A stretch of 64,000 nt of DNA from AWTP1-13 sp963814055 (GCA_963814055.1 CAWFBJ010000020.1:1-64000), one strand, 5' to 3'. Shown: positions 26,061-35,740, counted from the first letter of the stretch. Notes: generated by a model not told the origin, from the sequence alone. A program made the numbers and translations.

Positions 26061-27988
26061 TCAGTCGTCGCTGGTGTCCTGCGGTTGCTCGGTCTGCGGA
26101 CCCAGCGCCTGCTTGAGCTGTTTCTCGTTGATTGTATAGCCGTACCGCGTGCGCAGACCGCCCACGTACTGTTCCAGCAGGTCGACGCGAATCTGCTTGG
26201 CGAGTTCGGCCTTCAGGGCGGCGGTCTGCTCGAGGGTCGGGACAGGCGCAGCGATGATGTCGGCCACGCTGCAGGATCACGCGCGCCTTCCCGTCTGGCG
26301 TTGGCACGGAGGTGGCAGCGCCCTTCGCAAGACCGAAGGCCTGCTGCACGGCAGCCGTCGGCAGACCGGGCGGCGTTGCGGATGCGCTTGAAGGGTTCGG
26401 TGCGCACGACCTTGGCGCCCAGCTCCTTGGCCACCTTCTGCATCCCCTCGCCGGCTGAGGCGCTCGATCTGCCTGTGTGCGAGCGAAGGTTGCGATCTCC
26501 TTGCGCTTCTCGGCCTCGATGTAGTTGGCGCGCACCTCCGCCTTGACCTCGTCGAAGGTCTTCTGCCGCTCCGGCGTGGTCGAGACCACGTCGAACCAGG
26601 CATAGCCGCCGTCCGCAAGCTCCAGAGCCTCCGTCTCGACACCCGGGCTCGCCTCGAACATGGCCTCCGCGATCCGTCCCGCATCCGCGTGCTCGATGGC
26701 GGCCTTGCCGTCGGCCGTCTTGCCGAGGCGGTCGATCTCGGCAATCTCGCGGAAGGGAAGCTTGAGCTGTTCGCCGATCTCCTTGAGCGGCTTGCCCTTG
26801 GCGCGGTCGGTCTCGGCACCGTCGTGCAGTTCCTGCAACTTCTGGCCGACGCGCTCGGCGGCGATGCGCTCCTTGATCTCGCCTTTGACCTCATCGAAGG
26901 TGCGCTGCTTGCCGCGGCTCGATATCGGTGACCCGCAGCAGCGCGACCGAGAACTGACCTTCCACGGGGCGCGACAGCTCGTTCTTCTTGAGCGCGAACG
27001 CGGCCTCGGCGATCTTGGGGTCGATCATCTCGGGGCGGGTGAGCAGGCCGAGGTCGATATCGGCGGCCGGGAAGCCGAGCTTGGCTGCCGCCTCATCGAA
27101 ATTCTTGGCCTTTGACGAGTTCGGCGTAGGCTTTGTCGGCGGCCGCCTTGTCGGGGAATGTAAGCTGGGCGATGCGGCGCTTCTCGGGGATGTTGTAGGT
27201 TTCCTTGGCCGCCTCGTAGGCTGCCTTGATCTCGTCGTCGGTCACAGAAATGCGCGACAAGGCCTCATCGCGCGTCAGCAGCAGCAGGTTGGCCTTGCGA
27301 TGCTCCAGCGCAATGTACTGGCGCTTGTTCTGCTCGTAGAACTCCTGCAGCTTGGCTGTCGTCGGGATCGGCGATCTTGATGTGCTTGTCGTAGTCGGGG
27401 GCGAAGTATTCGATGACACGCGTCTCCTCGCGGAAGCGATGCATGACATCGACAAGCGAGGCTTGCGGCTCGACGCCGGCTCCCAGCGTCTCGGTCAACT
27501 GCTCGCGCAGGATGTCGCGGTGGCGGGCCTGGATGTATTGCCCTTCGCTCTGGTAGCCGTTCTGCCTGATCAGCTGGTTGAACTGGTTCTTGGAGAACTG
27601 CCCGGTCGGCCCTGCGAACGCCGGATCGCCGCGGATGACGTTGGCGACGATGTTCTCGGAAACCGTGAGCCCGAGTTCGCGCGCGTTGATGTCGACGGCG
27701 GCAAAGCCGATGAGGCGGGCAAGCGCGCGTGTCTCGACGCCGAGGAGCTTGGCCTGCTCGGGTGTGAGGCGGCGGCCGAGGCGGCGCGAGATGGACTGCA
27801 TTTCGTCCTGGTAGGCTTGGCGGAATTCCTCCGTCGTGATCTCGGTCTTGCCGACAGTGGCCAGCGCACCCTGGCTGGAGCGACGCACGACGTCGCCGAT
27901 GCCCCAGACGGCGAAGGCGACGATCAGAAGCGCCAGCAGGAACTTCGTGAAAAGGTTGCGTGACGCCTCGCCGCATTTGGTCGAGCAT
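26061..27988 (-). CDS. ppiD: PpiD-like periplasmic folding factor (SurA_N), heavily frameshifted
   Basis: An inner-membrane-anchored chaperone/peptidyl-prolyl isomerase of about 630-640 aa. It starts MLDQMRR at 27988; one frame change later comes the anchor helix LFTKFLLALLIVAFAVWGIG. The SurA-like N domain follows (EFRQAYQDEMQSISRRLGRR, GDPAFAGPTGQFSKNQF). The parvulin-like part holds PEKRRIAQLTFPDKAAADKA and LSRPVEGQFSVALLRVTDIE. The C-terminal region includes KQRTFDEVKGEIKERIAAER and ends NEKQLKQALGPQ at 26061. The pieces lie in changing frames with breaks near 27970, 27372, 27108, 26925, 26465, 26375 and 26275. The protein parts are in perfect order with no loss, so errors in the sequence are more likely than decay. 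Confidence 0.85.
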
Positions 27989-28146
27989 GACGATTTTCCA
28001 GGTTGCCGCCCGGCGGCCTGCGCCGGTTCATGCCGTCTTACCGGCGGCCCCGCGGAAGTCCAGATTTTTCCGCGCCCAATGGCCGGCCTGGTGCATATTA
28101 TGGGCTCGGTATCGGGCAAAAAGAAGCGTTGACCGGCGGAGCACTC

Positions 28147-28919
28147 ATGGCAGCGAAAAGTGGCATTCGGCCGCTCGTGGCGGGGAACTGGAAAATGAAC
28201 GGCCTGGCAGCCTCGCTCGGCGAGGCAAGGCGCGTGCGGGAGCGGTTGGCAGAGCCCGGTTTTGCAGCCGGCGTGGAGGCCATGATCTGTCCGCCGGCGA
28301 CACTGCTGGCGGCACTTGCCCGTGAAGCCGAAGGATCGCGGCTGCTCGTAGGGGCGCAGGATTGCCATCGGGCGGCGAGCGGTGCGCATACCGGCGACGT
28401 TTCCGCCGAGATGCTCAAGGACGCGGGCGCCAGCGCCGTGATCGTGGGCCATTCCGAGCGCCGTGCGGACCACGGCGAGCGCTCCAGCGACGTGCAGGCG
28501 AAGGCATTGGCGGCGCATCGTGCGGGGCTCACGGCCATCGTGTGCATCGGCGAAACTGCAGGCGAGCGCAAGGCCGGTCTCACGCTTGCGGTGGTTGCGC
28601 GCCAGCTCGGCGCTTCGCTGCCTGAGCAGGCGAATGCGGCCGACACGGTGATCGCCTACGAGCCGGTGTGGGCCATCGGCACGGGGCTGACGCCGTCGGT
28701 GGCCGACGTCGCGGAGGTGCACGGCCACCTGCGCCGGGCCCTCGTGGAGCGATACGGCGCAAGAGGGCCGCGGCATGCGACATTCTTTACGGCGGGTCGG
28801 TGAAGCCCGACAACGCGCGCGAGCTGATGGCCGTGCCCGAAGTCAATGGTGCGCTGGTGGGCGGCGCGAGTCTCAAGGCCGCCGACTTCCTTGCCATCGT
28901 GGCCGCCTGCGCGTCTTGA
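28147..28919 (+). CDS. tpiA: Triose-phosphate isomerase, frameshifted near the 3' end
   Basis: TpiA interconverts dihydroxyacetone phosphate and glyceraldehyde 3-phosphate in glycolysis. GNWKMN at residues 14-19 contains the active-site Lys; VGHSERR the catalytic His; YEPVWAIGTGLTP the catalytic Glu and the mobile loop. The last part, ILYGGSVKPDNARELM with the phosphate-binding Gly-Gly, is in another frame after a break near 28762-28785. The total is 773 bases, so one base is missing or two are extra. It is divergent from ppiD with about 160 bp between and leads to secG, as in Rhizobiales. Confidence 0.94.
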
Positions 28920-28999
28920 CCGGTGCCCGAAAAGAGACTTAGTGCGACCCTAACCAGATCCTTTCCTTCTCGCGACGTGTGCCGGAGCTCACGAGAGTA

Positions 29000-29639
29000 A
29001 TGTCACGAGGCTTGCTGTCCGTAATGTTCTTGAGTGTGCTGGCGTTCACGCTTGCCAATGGCGGCGTCCGTGCCGAGCCATTGGATGCGGCCACGTGCGG
29101 GCAGCTCAAGGGCGAGCAGGTGCGCATGGAGCAGACCGGCGTGCGGGGCAACATGGCGAAGGGTCCGGCGTGGGCCAAGTCCAATCTCGCCGCTGACAAG
29201 CTGGACCAGATCCGCCGCCTCATCGGATCTGGACGAGCAACTGCTTTTCCGATGTTCGTCGCGCAACCTCGTCGAGCTTCCGCCCGATGCCGATGCCGAC
29301 CCCGCTCCGACGCCCGCCAAGGCAGACGACGACGGCAAGGACCCCGCATCATCCAAGACCGACGCTGCGCCGGCCCCGCAAAAAAAGCCCGGTACGGCGA
29401 AGGCCGCCCCGGCGGAGCAAGCCAAAACTCCCGCTGCTAAACCCAAGCCCAAGGAAGCAGCAAAGACGGCGCCCACGACCCCGAAGGCGCCTGCGAAGGA
29501 CACGGGCGCCACATCTTCTTCCGACAAAGCCGCTGCTGCGGCCAAGACCAAGGCAAAGTCCAAGGCGGACGATGCCTATAAGCCCCCGCCGGTCAATCCG
29601 GCTGTCGACCCGTTCGCCAACGCGCCGGCGCGACAATAA
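29000..29639 (+). CDS. Exported protein with Lys/Ala/Pro-rich tail, frameshifted
   Basis: About 212 residues. A signal peptide (MSRGLLSVMFLSVLAFTLAN) is followed by a small domain with one Cys (LDAATCGQLKGEQVRMEQTG) and SNLAADKLDQIRRLI. One extra base at about 29228 shifts the frame; it continues LDEQLLFRCSSRNLVELPP and then a long low-complexity region of Lys, Ala, Pro and Thr (about residues 95-212), probably disordered and periplasm-spanning. Proteins of this type sit between tpiA and secG in related genomes. Role unknown; a cell-wall or envelope linker is plausible. Confidence 0.75.
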
Positions 29640-29746
29640 ATGGGCTTGGGGCCTGCCCGGAATCTGTGGTCTAGGCTGCTGGCGGCGCGTCCGCAGCTGG
29701 TGTAAAAGCCCCCCAACGACGACAGCCGTCCGATATAGAGGTGCGC

Positions 29747-30154
29747 ATGGCCCCCGTTCTCCTCGTCATTCACATCATGATAGCGCTCGCGCTTATCGCC
29801 GTGGTGCTGCTGCAGCGCTCGGAAGGCGGCGCGCTGGGCATGGGTGGCGGAGGCGGCGGCGGCGGATTCATGACGGGGCGCGGGGCGGCGAATTTTCTCA
29901 CGCGCGTCACTGCGGGGCTCGCGGCGGCGTTTTTTTTCACCAGCATGATCCTGTCGCTGGTGGCGTCCCAGCCGACGCAACGCTCCATCCTGGACGTGCC
30001 GCAGGCACCTGGTACCCAGCCGACGAAGGCGCCGAGAGCGCCGGCGGCACCGCCCTCGCAGCTACCGACCATCGACCTGAACAAGACCAACCAGGGCAAC
30101 CAAGTGCCGGACACGCCCGCGCCCGAGACCCCGCGCGTGCCGCAGTCGAAGTAG
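29747..30154 (+). CDS. secG: Preprotein translocase subunit SecG
   Basis: SecG is the small accessory subunit of the SecYEG protein channel. This 135-aa protein has helix 1 LLVIHIMIALALIAVVLLQR, the family motif SEGGALGMGGG (here with an extended glycine run), and helix 2 ANFLTRVTAGLAAAFFFTSM. The C-terminal tail of about 55 residues is Pro/Thr-rich (QAPGTQPTKAPRAPAAPP), as in alphaproteobacterial SecG. The ATG at 29747 is preferred; a GTG two codons earlier is possible. It lies between tpiA and pyrG. Confidence 0.94.
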   Translation: MAPVLLVIHIMIALALIAVVLLQRSEGGALGMGGGGGGGGFMTGRGAANFLTRVTAGLAAAFFFTSMILSLVASQPTQRSILDVPQAPGTQPTKAPRAPAAPPSQLPTIDLNKTNQGNQVPDTPAPETPRVPQSK

Positions 30155-30166
30155 GCGAGGCACGCC

Positions 30167-30481
30167 TCAGGCGAACTCGGTGACCTCGCCGGCTTCGTTG
30201 TCCAGCAGGATCAGCAGATCGAAATATTGGCACGTGGGCTCCGACCCCGTGCGCACCTTGACCGAGGCGCGCCATTCCGGACCGTGGGCCGCCTCTGCTG
30301 CCGCGCGGGATTTCCAGAGATAGACCGCGCCGCCCTGGGAGCCGTCTTCGGTGCGCATGAAATGCTTGCGCAGGAGGTCGGGGTTGGCCTGCCATTTGGC
30401 GACGACGCTGCGGGCGCCCTCGAGCTCGGTCTGCCGGTCGAGGCCGGGCGGGTTGTCGAACAGCACGAGCTCGAGGATCAT
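30167..30481 (-). CDS. YdhR/ABM-type dimeric-barrel protein
   Basis: A 104-aa protein. LELVLFDNPPGLDRQTELEG, LLRKHFMRTEDGSQGGAVYL and WKSRAAAEAAHGPEWR resemble YdhR-type putative monooxygenases, small ferredoxin-like dimers. It is convergent with secG, only 12 bp from its stop. Function is not known. Confidence 0.7.
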   Translation of the reverse strand: MILELVLFDNPPGLDRQTELEGARSVVAKWQANPDLLRKHFMRTEDGSQGGAVYLWKSRAAAEAAHGPEWRASVKVRTGSEPTCQYFDLLILLDNEAGEVTEFA

Positions 30482-30524
30482 GGGCAGCCTCCCGTGGGGT
30501 TACCCAGCCACTTAACCATCGCCG

Positions 30525-30625
30525 CCGTCATCCCCGCCAGCGCAGCGTGAGCGGGGATCCAGCCCAGAACGCCGACGTTGCTTATATGTCTGGATTCCCG
30601 CTCGGCGCTTCGCTTGGCGGGAATG
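30525..30625. repeat. Palindromic dispersed repeat pair upstream of pyrG
   Basis: Two inverted-repeat stems, one around 30527-30566 (CATCCCCGCC...GAGCGGGGAT) and one around 30592-30625 (GGATTCCCGC...GGCGGGAATGACG). They belong to the same family as the CGTCATTCCCGC elements at 23.75, 32.9 and 33.4 kb. Confidence 0.65.
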
Positions 30626-30745
30626 ACGGGTGTGCGGCACCCCGGGGGAGCTACAACGCAATCTCACGTCCCGCGGCGAAAGGCCGTGGATGGAACACAA
30701 AAAACACACTTCGAATCGCGGCCGGGCGATGTATTCTGCAAGTCC

Positions 30746-32375
30746 ATGGCGCGGTACATCTTCATCACCGGCGGCGTGGTCTCTTCGCTCGGCAAAGGGC
30801 TGGCTTCAGCGGCTCTTGGGGCACTTCTTCAGGCACGCGGCTATTCTGTTCGACTGAGGAAGCTCGACCCCTATCTCAACGTCGACCCCGGCACGATGAG
30901 CCCTTACCAGCACGGTGAGGTGTTCGTGACGGACGACGGGGCGGAGACCGACCTCGACCTCGGCCACTACGAACGCTTCACCGGCGTGCCGGCGAAGAAG
31001 TCCGACAACATCACCACCGGCCGGCTGTACCAGGAGATCCTCGCCAAGGAGCGGCGCGGCGACTACCTCGGCGGCACCGTGCAGGTGATCCCGCACGTCA
31101 CGGATGCCATCAAGCAGTTCGTGCTGTCGGGCAACGACGGCATCGACTTCGTGCTGGTGGAGATCGGCGGCACGGTCGGCGACATCGAGGGCCTGCCGTT
31201 CTTCGAGGCCATCCGCCAGCTCGGCAACGAGCTGCCGCGCGGCGATTCCGTTTTCATCCATCTGACGCTGGTGCCGTTCATCCCGAGCGCGGGCGAACTC
31301 AAGACCAAGCCGACGCAGCACTCGGTGAAGGAGCTGCGCTCGATCGGCATACAACCCGACATCCTGCTGTGCCGCTGCGACCGCGAGGTGCCGGCGTCGG
31401 AGCGCAAGAAGATCGCGCTGTTCTGCAACGTGCGGCCCGAGGCGGTGATCCAGGCGCTCGACGTCGCCTCCATCTACGACGTGCCGCTGGCCTATCATCG
31501 CGAGGGGCTCGACAGCGCAGGTGCTGGACGCGTTCGGCATCAAGGATGCGCCGGCCCCGAAGCTGGAGCGCTGGCAGACCATCTCGAATGCCATCGCCAA
31601 CCCGGAAGGCGAGGTGACGATCGCCATCGTCGGCAAGTACACGGGACTGAAGGACGCCTACAAGTCGCTCAACGAGGCGCTGTTCCACGGCGGCATCGCC
31701 AACCGCGTGAAGGTGAAGCTCGAGTGGATCGAGAGCGAGGTGTTCGAGGGCGAGGACCCGGCGCCCTATCTGGAGAACGTGCACGGCATCCTGGTGCCCG
31801 GCGGCTTCGGCGAGCGCGGCTCGGAGGGCAAGATCCTGGCGGCGCGGTTCGCGCGCACGCGCAGGGTTCCCTACTTCGGCATCTGCTTTGGCATGCAGAT
31901 GGCGGTGATCGAGGCGGCGCGCGATCTGGTCGGCATCGGCAAGGCCGGCTCTACCGAGTTCGGGCCGAGCGAGGAGCCGGTGGTCGGCCTGATGACCGAG
32001 TGGATGCGCGGCAACGAGCTGGAAAAGCGCAAGCTCAACGGCGACCTCGGCGGCACCATGCGGCTCGGCGCTTATCCGGCGACGCTGGCCAAGGGCAGCA
32101 AGGTCGCCAAGATCTACGGCGACACGCAGATCTCGGAACGCCACCGCCACCGCTACGAGGTGAACACGAAATACCGCGAGCGGCTGGAGAAAGCCGGCGT
32201 GCGCTTCGCCGGGCTGTCACCCGACGGCCTGCTGCCCGAGATCATCGAGCTGCCCGATCATCCCTGGTTCATCGGCGTGCAGTTCCACCCCGAACTCAAG
32301 TCGCGCCCCTTCGAGCCGCACCCGCTGTTCGCGAGCTTCATCGCGGCGGCGGTGGAGCAGAGCCGGTTGGTGTGA
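30746..32375 (+). CDS. pyrG: CTP synthase, with one frameshift
   Basis: PyrG makes CTP from UTP, ATP and glutamine. The synthetase domain (residues 1-265) begins YIFITGGVVSSLGKGLASAA and includes LDPYLNVDPGTMSPYQHGEV. The glutamine amidotransferase domain contains the nucleophile Cys in PYFGICFGMQ and the partner His/Glu in IGVQFHPELK. One extra G at about 31517 (after GLDS) splits the gene; 1630 bases equal 543 codons plus one, exactly the normal length of 542 aa. The stop overlaps the start of the next gene by one base. The frameshift is almost surely a sequence error since the gene is essential. Confidence 0.96.
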
Positions 32376-32821
32376 TGACTAGGCTTTCCGATGATCCTGA
32401 TTATTTGGCTCACGGACACTCGTATCTTGCCGGCGACTACATCGCGGCCCTGAACCACTTGCGGGTTTGCTATGAGCGTTTGAGAAGGTCGGGGCCAAGC
32501 GATCGTTCCAGTTTCGTGCTCAGCCGTATGGCGCATGTTTACGGATTGTTGGGCGATACCCTCAATGCGCTTCGGAGTTTTCGGATTGCAGAGTGTGAAG
32601 CGCCCGCTTCGCTCGTCATAGCGCATTCGTATGTTGCTTTTCTGCATGATGAACTCGCCGACTACGACCTTGCGAGGAACGAAGCGGCCCGCATAATTCG
32701 GGGATACGAGGTGGGCGGCTTCAATGAAGAGAGCCGCAAAGTGTTCGATCGAGACTACTTCATAGAGATCCAGGCCTTGCAAGCATCCGCGGCAGGAAAA
32801 TTGGCCGCAATCAGCAAATAG
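32375..32821 (+). CDS. TPR-like protein of unknown function
   Basis: A 148-aa helical protein whose ATG overlaps the pyrG stop (TGATG), so it is translationally coupled. Helix pairs LAHGHSYLAGDYIAALNHLR, LSRMAHVYGLLGDTLNALRS and SYVAFLHDELADYDLARNEA have the spacing of tetratricopeptide repeats, suggesting a protein-binding scaffold. There is no signal peptide. Base composition is clearly lower in GC than pyrG, which suggests a separate origin. Confidence 0.7.
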   Translation: MTRLSDDPDYLAHGHSYLAGDYIAALNHLRVCYERLRRSGPSDRSSFVLSRMAHVYGLLGDTLNALRSFRIAECEAPASLVIAHSYVAFLHDELADYDLARNEAARIIRGYEVGGFNEESRKVFDRDYFIEIQALQASAAGKLAAISK

Positions 32822-32826
32822 ACCGG

Positions 32827-32958
32827 TGACATGGGCCCCCGCCTCCGCGGGGGTGACGCCAGTTGTTGGGTTCCTACCAAGCAACGAACGTCATTCCCGC
32901 GGAGGCGGGAACCCAGTACACAGTGCATCGGTGGGCTGCTATCAATTTGCATGCCCAA
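32827..32958 (+). repeat. Composite direct repeat, upstream copy
   Basis: About 132 bases from TGACATGGGCCCCCGCC through a second palindrome (CGTCATTCCCGCGGAGGCGG) and CACAGTGCA...GTGGGCTGCT to GCATGCCCAA. The last eight bases are the start of the GIY-YIG gene. The same arrangement recurs at 33305-33440. Confidence 0.85.
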
Positions 32959-33307
32959 GCAGCCCTGTGTGTACATGCTGGCGAACAAGCGCAACGGCAC
33001 GCTGTACATCGGTGTGACCAGCGACCTGCCAAATCGCACATCCCTTCACAAACAGGATCTGATCGAGGGCTTCACGAAGCGCTATGGCGTGCATCGGCTC
33101 GTTTACTACGAGATGCACGACATGATGCCCGATGCGATCCGGCGCGAGAAGCGGCTCAAGAAATGGAACCGGGCTTGGAAGGTGCGGTTGATCGAGAGCA
33201 TGAATCCGGAATGGACCGATTTGTTCGACGAGTTCTGGGGTGCGATCAACGAGGGACCCACTGATCGCGCGCGGCGACACACCGGCCGTGACCGCGTGGA
33301 TATGTGA
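32951..33307 (+). CDS. GIY-YIG nuclease-domain protein
   Basis: A 118-aa single-domain protein of the small GIY-YIG (UPF0213-like) family. The strand pair VYMLANKRNGTLYIGVTSDL holds the two family tyrosines; further features are FTKRYGVHRLVYYE, EKRLKKWNRAWK and the Glu near IESMNPEWTDL. Position 28-32 reads NRTSLHKQ where intact relatives usually have RRxWQHK, so the key Arg is shifted or lost. Both its start and stop codons lie inside direct repeat copies. Such proteins are structure-specific DNA endonucleases or their relatives; the role of this one is unknown. Confidence 0.88.
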   Translation: MPKQPCVYMLANKRNGTLYIGVTSDLPNRTSLHKQDLIEGFTKRYGVHRLVYYEMHDMMPDAIRREKRLKKWNRAWKVRLIESMNPEWTDLFDEFWGAINEGPTDRARRHTGRDRVDM

Positions 33308-33440
33308 CATGGGCCCCCGCCTGCGCGGGGGTGACGTCTGTTGTGAGTGGCCAAGTTCAATAGCGAACGTCATTCCCGCGGAGGCGGGAATCCCAGCGCA
33401 CAGTGCACTAGTGGGCTGCTCTCCTAACACGCATGCCCAA
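33305..33440 (+). repeat. Composite direct repeat, downstream copy
   Basis: Repeats the 32827-32958 sequence in the same orientation, including the final GCATGCCCAA. Its first three bases are the stop codon of the GIY-YIG gene. Gene plus one repeat gives a unit of 478 bases. Confidence 0.85.
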
Positions 33441-33448
33441 ACTGGCCT

Positions 33449-33661
33449 CTACTCCACCTGCTCCCACGGATACGCATTCTTGATGTGCTGGTTGAAGTAG
33501 GCGCCTTTGGAGGGGGATTGGCGGAAGTCTTCGAAGGTGTCCTGGGGCACGCCGCTGTAGCGGTAGATGGCACCTGAGACGAACTCGACTTCCAGCGCCT
33601 CGGCATCGTCGTCGTAGCCGATGGCGGCGATGCTTTCGGAAACAACGGGCTCGCGAAACAT
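33449..33661 (-). CDS. KTSC-domain protein
   Basis: A 70-aa single-domain protein. SESIAAIGYDDDAEALEVEF, GAIYRYSGVPQDTFEDF and SPSKGAYFNQHIKNAYP follow the KTSC family pattern (named after its Lys-Thr-Ser-Cys relatives and often fused to lysyl-tRNA synthetase-like or phage proteins). It is a small beta-rich domain of unknown role. It ends beside the downstream repeat copy. Confidence 0.85.
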   Translation of the reverse strand: MFREPVVSESIAAIGYDDDAEALEVEFVSGAIYRYSGVPQDTFEDFRQSPSKGAYFNQHIKNAYPWEQVE

Positions 33662-33796
33662 TGCTCCTGCTCCAGCGCTTGCCCAAGTCTGCTACGCAGC
33701 ATTATCGAGGGCAAACATGCGCGGCGGGGCGGAGCGTGGGGCAGGTCCCGGATAGCCTCGCCGGTGGCTCGGCTTCCGGGATGGCGGGCCGGCGTC

Positions 33797-34906
33797 TCAC
33801 CCGCCCGTGCGCTTGAACTTCTGGGTGCGGCGGCCGAAGCCGACTTCGGCGGTGTAGAGGTTGCCCTTGGAGTCGATCGCCATATTGTGGATCCACTTGA
33901 AGTCGCCGGCCATGCGGCCGGGGCGGCCGAACATGCCGAGGCGCTTGCCGGTCTGGCGATCGAGCGTGCTGACGGCCATGTTGGCGCCGTCGGCGACGAA
34001 GATGTAGCGCTGCGCTGCGTCGTTCGACAGCACCAGGTCCCACACCGAGCCGTTCTGCAGCGTCTCGGCGTCGAGCTGGAATTCCTTCACGAACGTACCG
34101 TCCTTGTTGAACACCTGGATGCGGTTGTTGGCGCGGTCGCACAGGTAGACGAGGTTGTCGCGCGACAGGCGCACGCAGTGCACGGGGTTGGAGAACGACT
34201 TCGACAGATCGGTGATCGCCACCGGCTTGTAGGACGGCAGCTTCTCGTCGGTCGGCTCCTTGGTGCCATAGGCGCCCCAGTGCCGCTTGTAGGCGCCGGT
34301 CTTGACGTCGAACACGACGACGCGGCGGTTGAGATAGCCGTCGGCTACATAGAGTTCGCCGGCGGCATCGTCCGTCACCATGTGCGCCGGCCGCCCGAGC
34401 TGGGTCTTGCTGTTGGAGCCGCCCGTCGAGCCGGCCTTGCCGATCTGCATCAGGAACTTGCCGTCGGGCGTGAATTTCAGGATCTGATGGTCCTCGTTGC
34501 CGTTGCCGGCGACCCAGACGTTGCCCTCCTTGTCGACGTGAATGCCGTGCTCGGTCTTGGGCCAGTCGTAGCCCGTGCCCGGCCCGCCCCAGCTCCTGAG
34601 CAGCTTGCCGTCGGGGGAGAATTGCAGCACCGGCGGCGGCGCGATGCAGCAGCGTGTCTCGGGCGGGGACTTCTGTGCGCCCTTCTCGTCGTCGACCAGC
34701 GTGGCGGGCCGATGGATGATCCAGACGTTGTCCTTGCCGTCGACGGCGATGCCGGCGACCTGGCCGAGGATCCATTTGTCGGGCAGCGGCTTGGGCCAGT
34801 ACGGATCGACGGCGAACTGGGGCGCCTTGGCGTTGGATTGCGCGGCGACAGGAGTGCTGGCGGCGACGAATGCGGCAGCCAAGGCCGCAAGCAGCAGGCG
34901 GTGCAT
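33797..34906 (-). CDS. Exported NHL-repeat (six-bladed beta-propeller) protein
   Basis: A 369-aa periplasmic protein. A signal peptide covers residues 1-22 (LLLAALAAAFVAASTPVAAQ). The rest consists of NHL-type blades: IAVDGKDNVWIIHRP, IHVDKEGNVWVAGNGN, HMVTDDAAGELYVADGYLNR, LVYLCDRANNRIQVF, IFVADGANMAVSTLD, MAIDSKGNLYTAEV. A two-Cys insertion (TRCCIAPPPVLQF) lies in blade 2. Such propellers bind ligands or act as lyases related to peptidyl-alpha-hydroxyglycine alpha-amidating lyase. ATG 34906 starts the signal peptide. Confidence 0.85.
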   Translation of the reverse strand: MHRLLLAALAAAFVAASTPVAAQSNAKAPQFAVDPYWPKPLPDKWILGQVAGIAVDGKDNVWIIHRPATLVDDEKGAQKSPPETRCCIAPPPVLQFSPDGKLLRSWGGPGTGYDWPKTEHGIHVDKEGNVWVAGNGNEDHQILKFTPDGKFLMQIGKAGSTGGSNSKTQLGRPAHMVTDDAAGELYVADGYLNRRVVVFDVKTGAYKRHWGAYGTKEPTDEKLPSYKPVAITDLSKSFSNPVHCVRLSRDNLVYLCDRANNRIQVFNKDGTFVKEFQLDAETLQNGSVWDLVLSNDAAQRYIFVADGANMAVSTLDRQTGKRLGMFGRPGRMAGDFKWIHNMAIDSKGNLYTAEVGFGRRTQKFKRTGG

Positions 34907-35162
34907 GAGCGTCTCCCCGTTATTGGCCTTCGAGGCAATGCCGTGTCGGCTCTTATGGTGCAAGCCTACGCCAAAGTTCCGCATGGGTCGAATTGTCGAG
35001 CACGCTGCCGCGTGGGGCACAGGGATGCCGGAAATGCATGCGCGACCGTACCGCCGCAGGCCTGGAGCGAACCTCACGGGCAATTGACATGGCCATGCTG
35101 GACAGGAGCCGGGGTTGGCCCCACGTGTCGGGAGTTGGAACAACCCTGCAATCGGAGTCCCC

Positions 35163-35624
35163 ATGGAACGCCGTCTGAACTATGTCAAAGCCTCGCCGGC
35201 CACGTATCAAGCCTTGCTGGCGCTGCAGGCGGTGGTCGACAAGAGCGGGCTGGAAAAGCCGCTGCTGGAGCTGATCAAGATCCGGGCCTCGCAGATCAAC
35301 AAGTGCGCGTTCTGCCTGCACATGCACACGCGCGATGCGCGCAAGGCCGGCGAGACGGAAGAGCGCATCTATCTGATCGATGCGTGGCGCGAGTCGCCGC
35401 TCTATACGGATCGCGAGCGCGCCGCATTGGCGTGGACCGAGGTGCTGACCCTGCTGCCGCAGACGGGCGCGCCCGATGACGTCTATGCGCAGGTGGCTGC
35501 GCAGTTCTCCGAACCCGAGATCGCCGACCTGACACTCGCCATCGGCGCCATCAATCTGTGGAATAGGTTCGGCGTGGGGTTCCGGCTGGTGCATCCGGTG
35601 AGGCCGAAGATCGTGGAAGCGTGA
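35163..35624 (+). CDS. AhpD-like carboxymuconolactone decarboxylase family protein
   Basis: A 153-aa all-helical protein. The CxxC-x-x-H motif (KCAFCLHMHTRDARKAGE) near residues 45-60 is that of AhpD-like alkylhydroperoxidase relatives, which reduce peroxides through the cysteine pair. YLIDAWRESPLYTDRERAAL follows as in the family. It is divergent from the NHL gene with about 256 bp between. It probably protects against oxidative stress. Confidence 0.9.
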   Translation: MERRLNYVKASPATYQALLALQAVVDKSGLEKPLLELIKIRASQINKCAFCLHMHTRDARKAGETEERIYLIDAWRESPLYTDRERAALAWTEVLTLLPQTGAPDDVYAQVAAQFSEPEIADLTLAIGAINLWNRFGVGFRLVHPVRPKIVEA

Positions 35625-35644
35625 GACGGGCTGTGCACACCGAG

Positions 35645-35740
35645 CCGTGGTTCGACAAGCTCACCACGGGGTTGAGTGTGTGGCTGAACCATAGAGCGTG
35701 CGACGCGCTCGCCTCGTCCTGAGCTTGTCGAAGGACGGGC
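35645..35740. repeat. Two-hairpin dispersed repeat, locus 2
   Basis: Half-elements at 35645-35671 and 35712-35740 with the shared TTCGACAAGCTCA core. Unlike the other loci, the CCGTGG-type half comes first here. Confidence 0.8.

Noticed and set aside
32827..33440. CRISPR array, because palindromic repeats recur around 32.8-33.4 kb
   Set aside because: The copies are few, are separated by a whole gene, have no regular spacers, and no cas gene is present.
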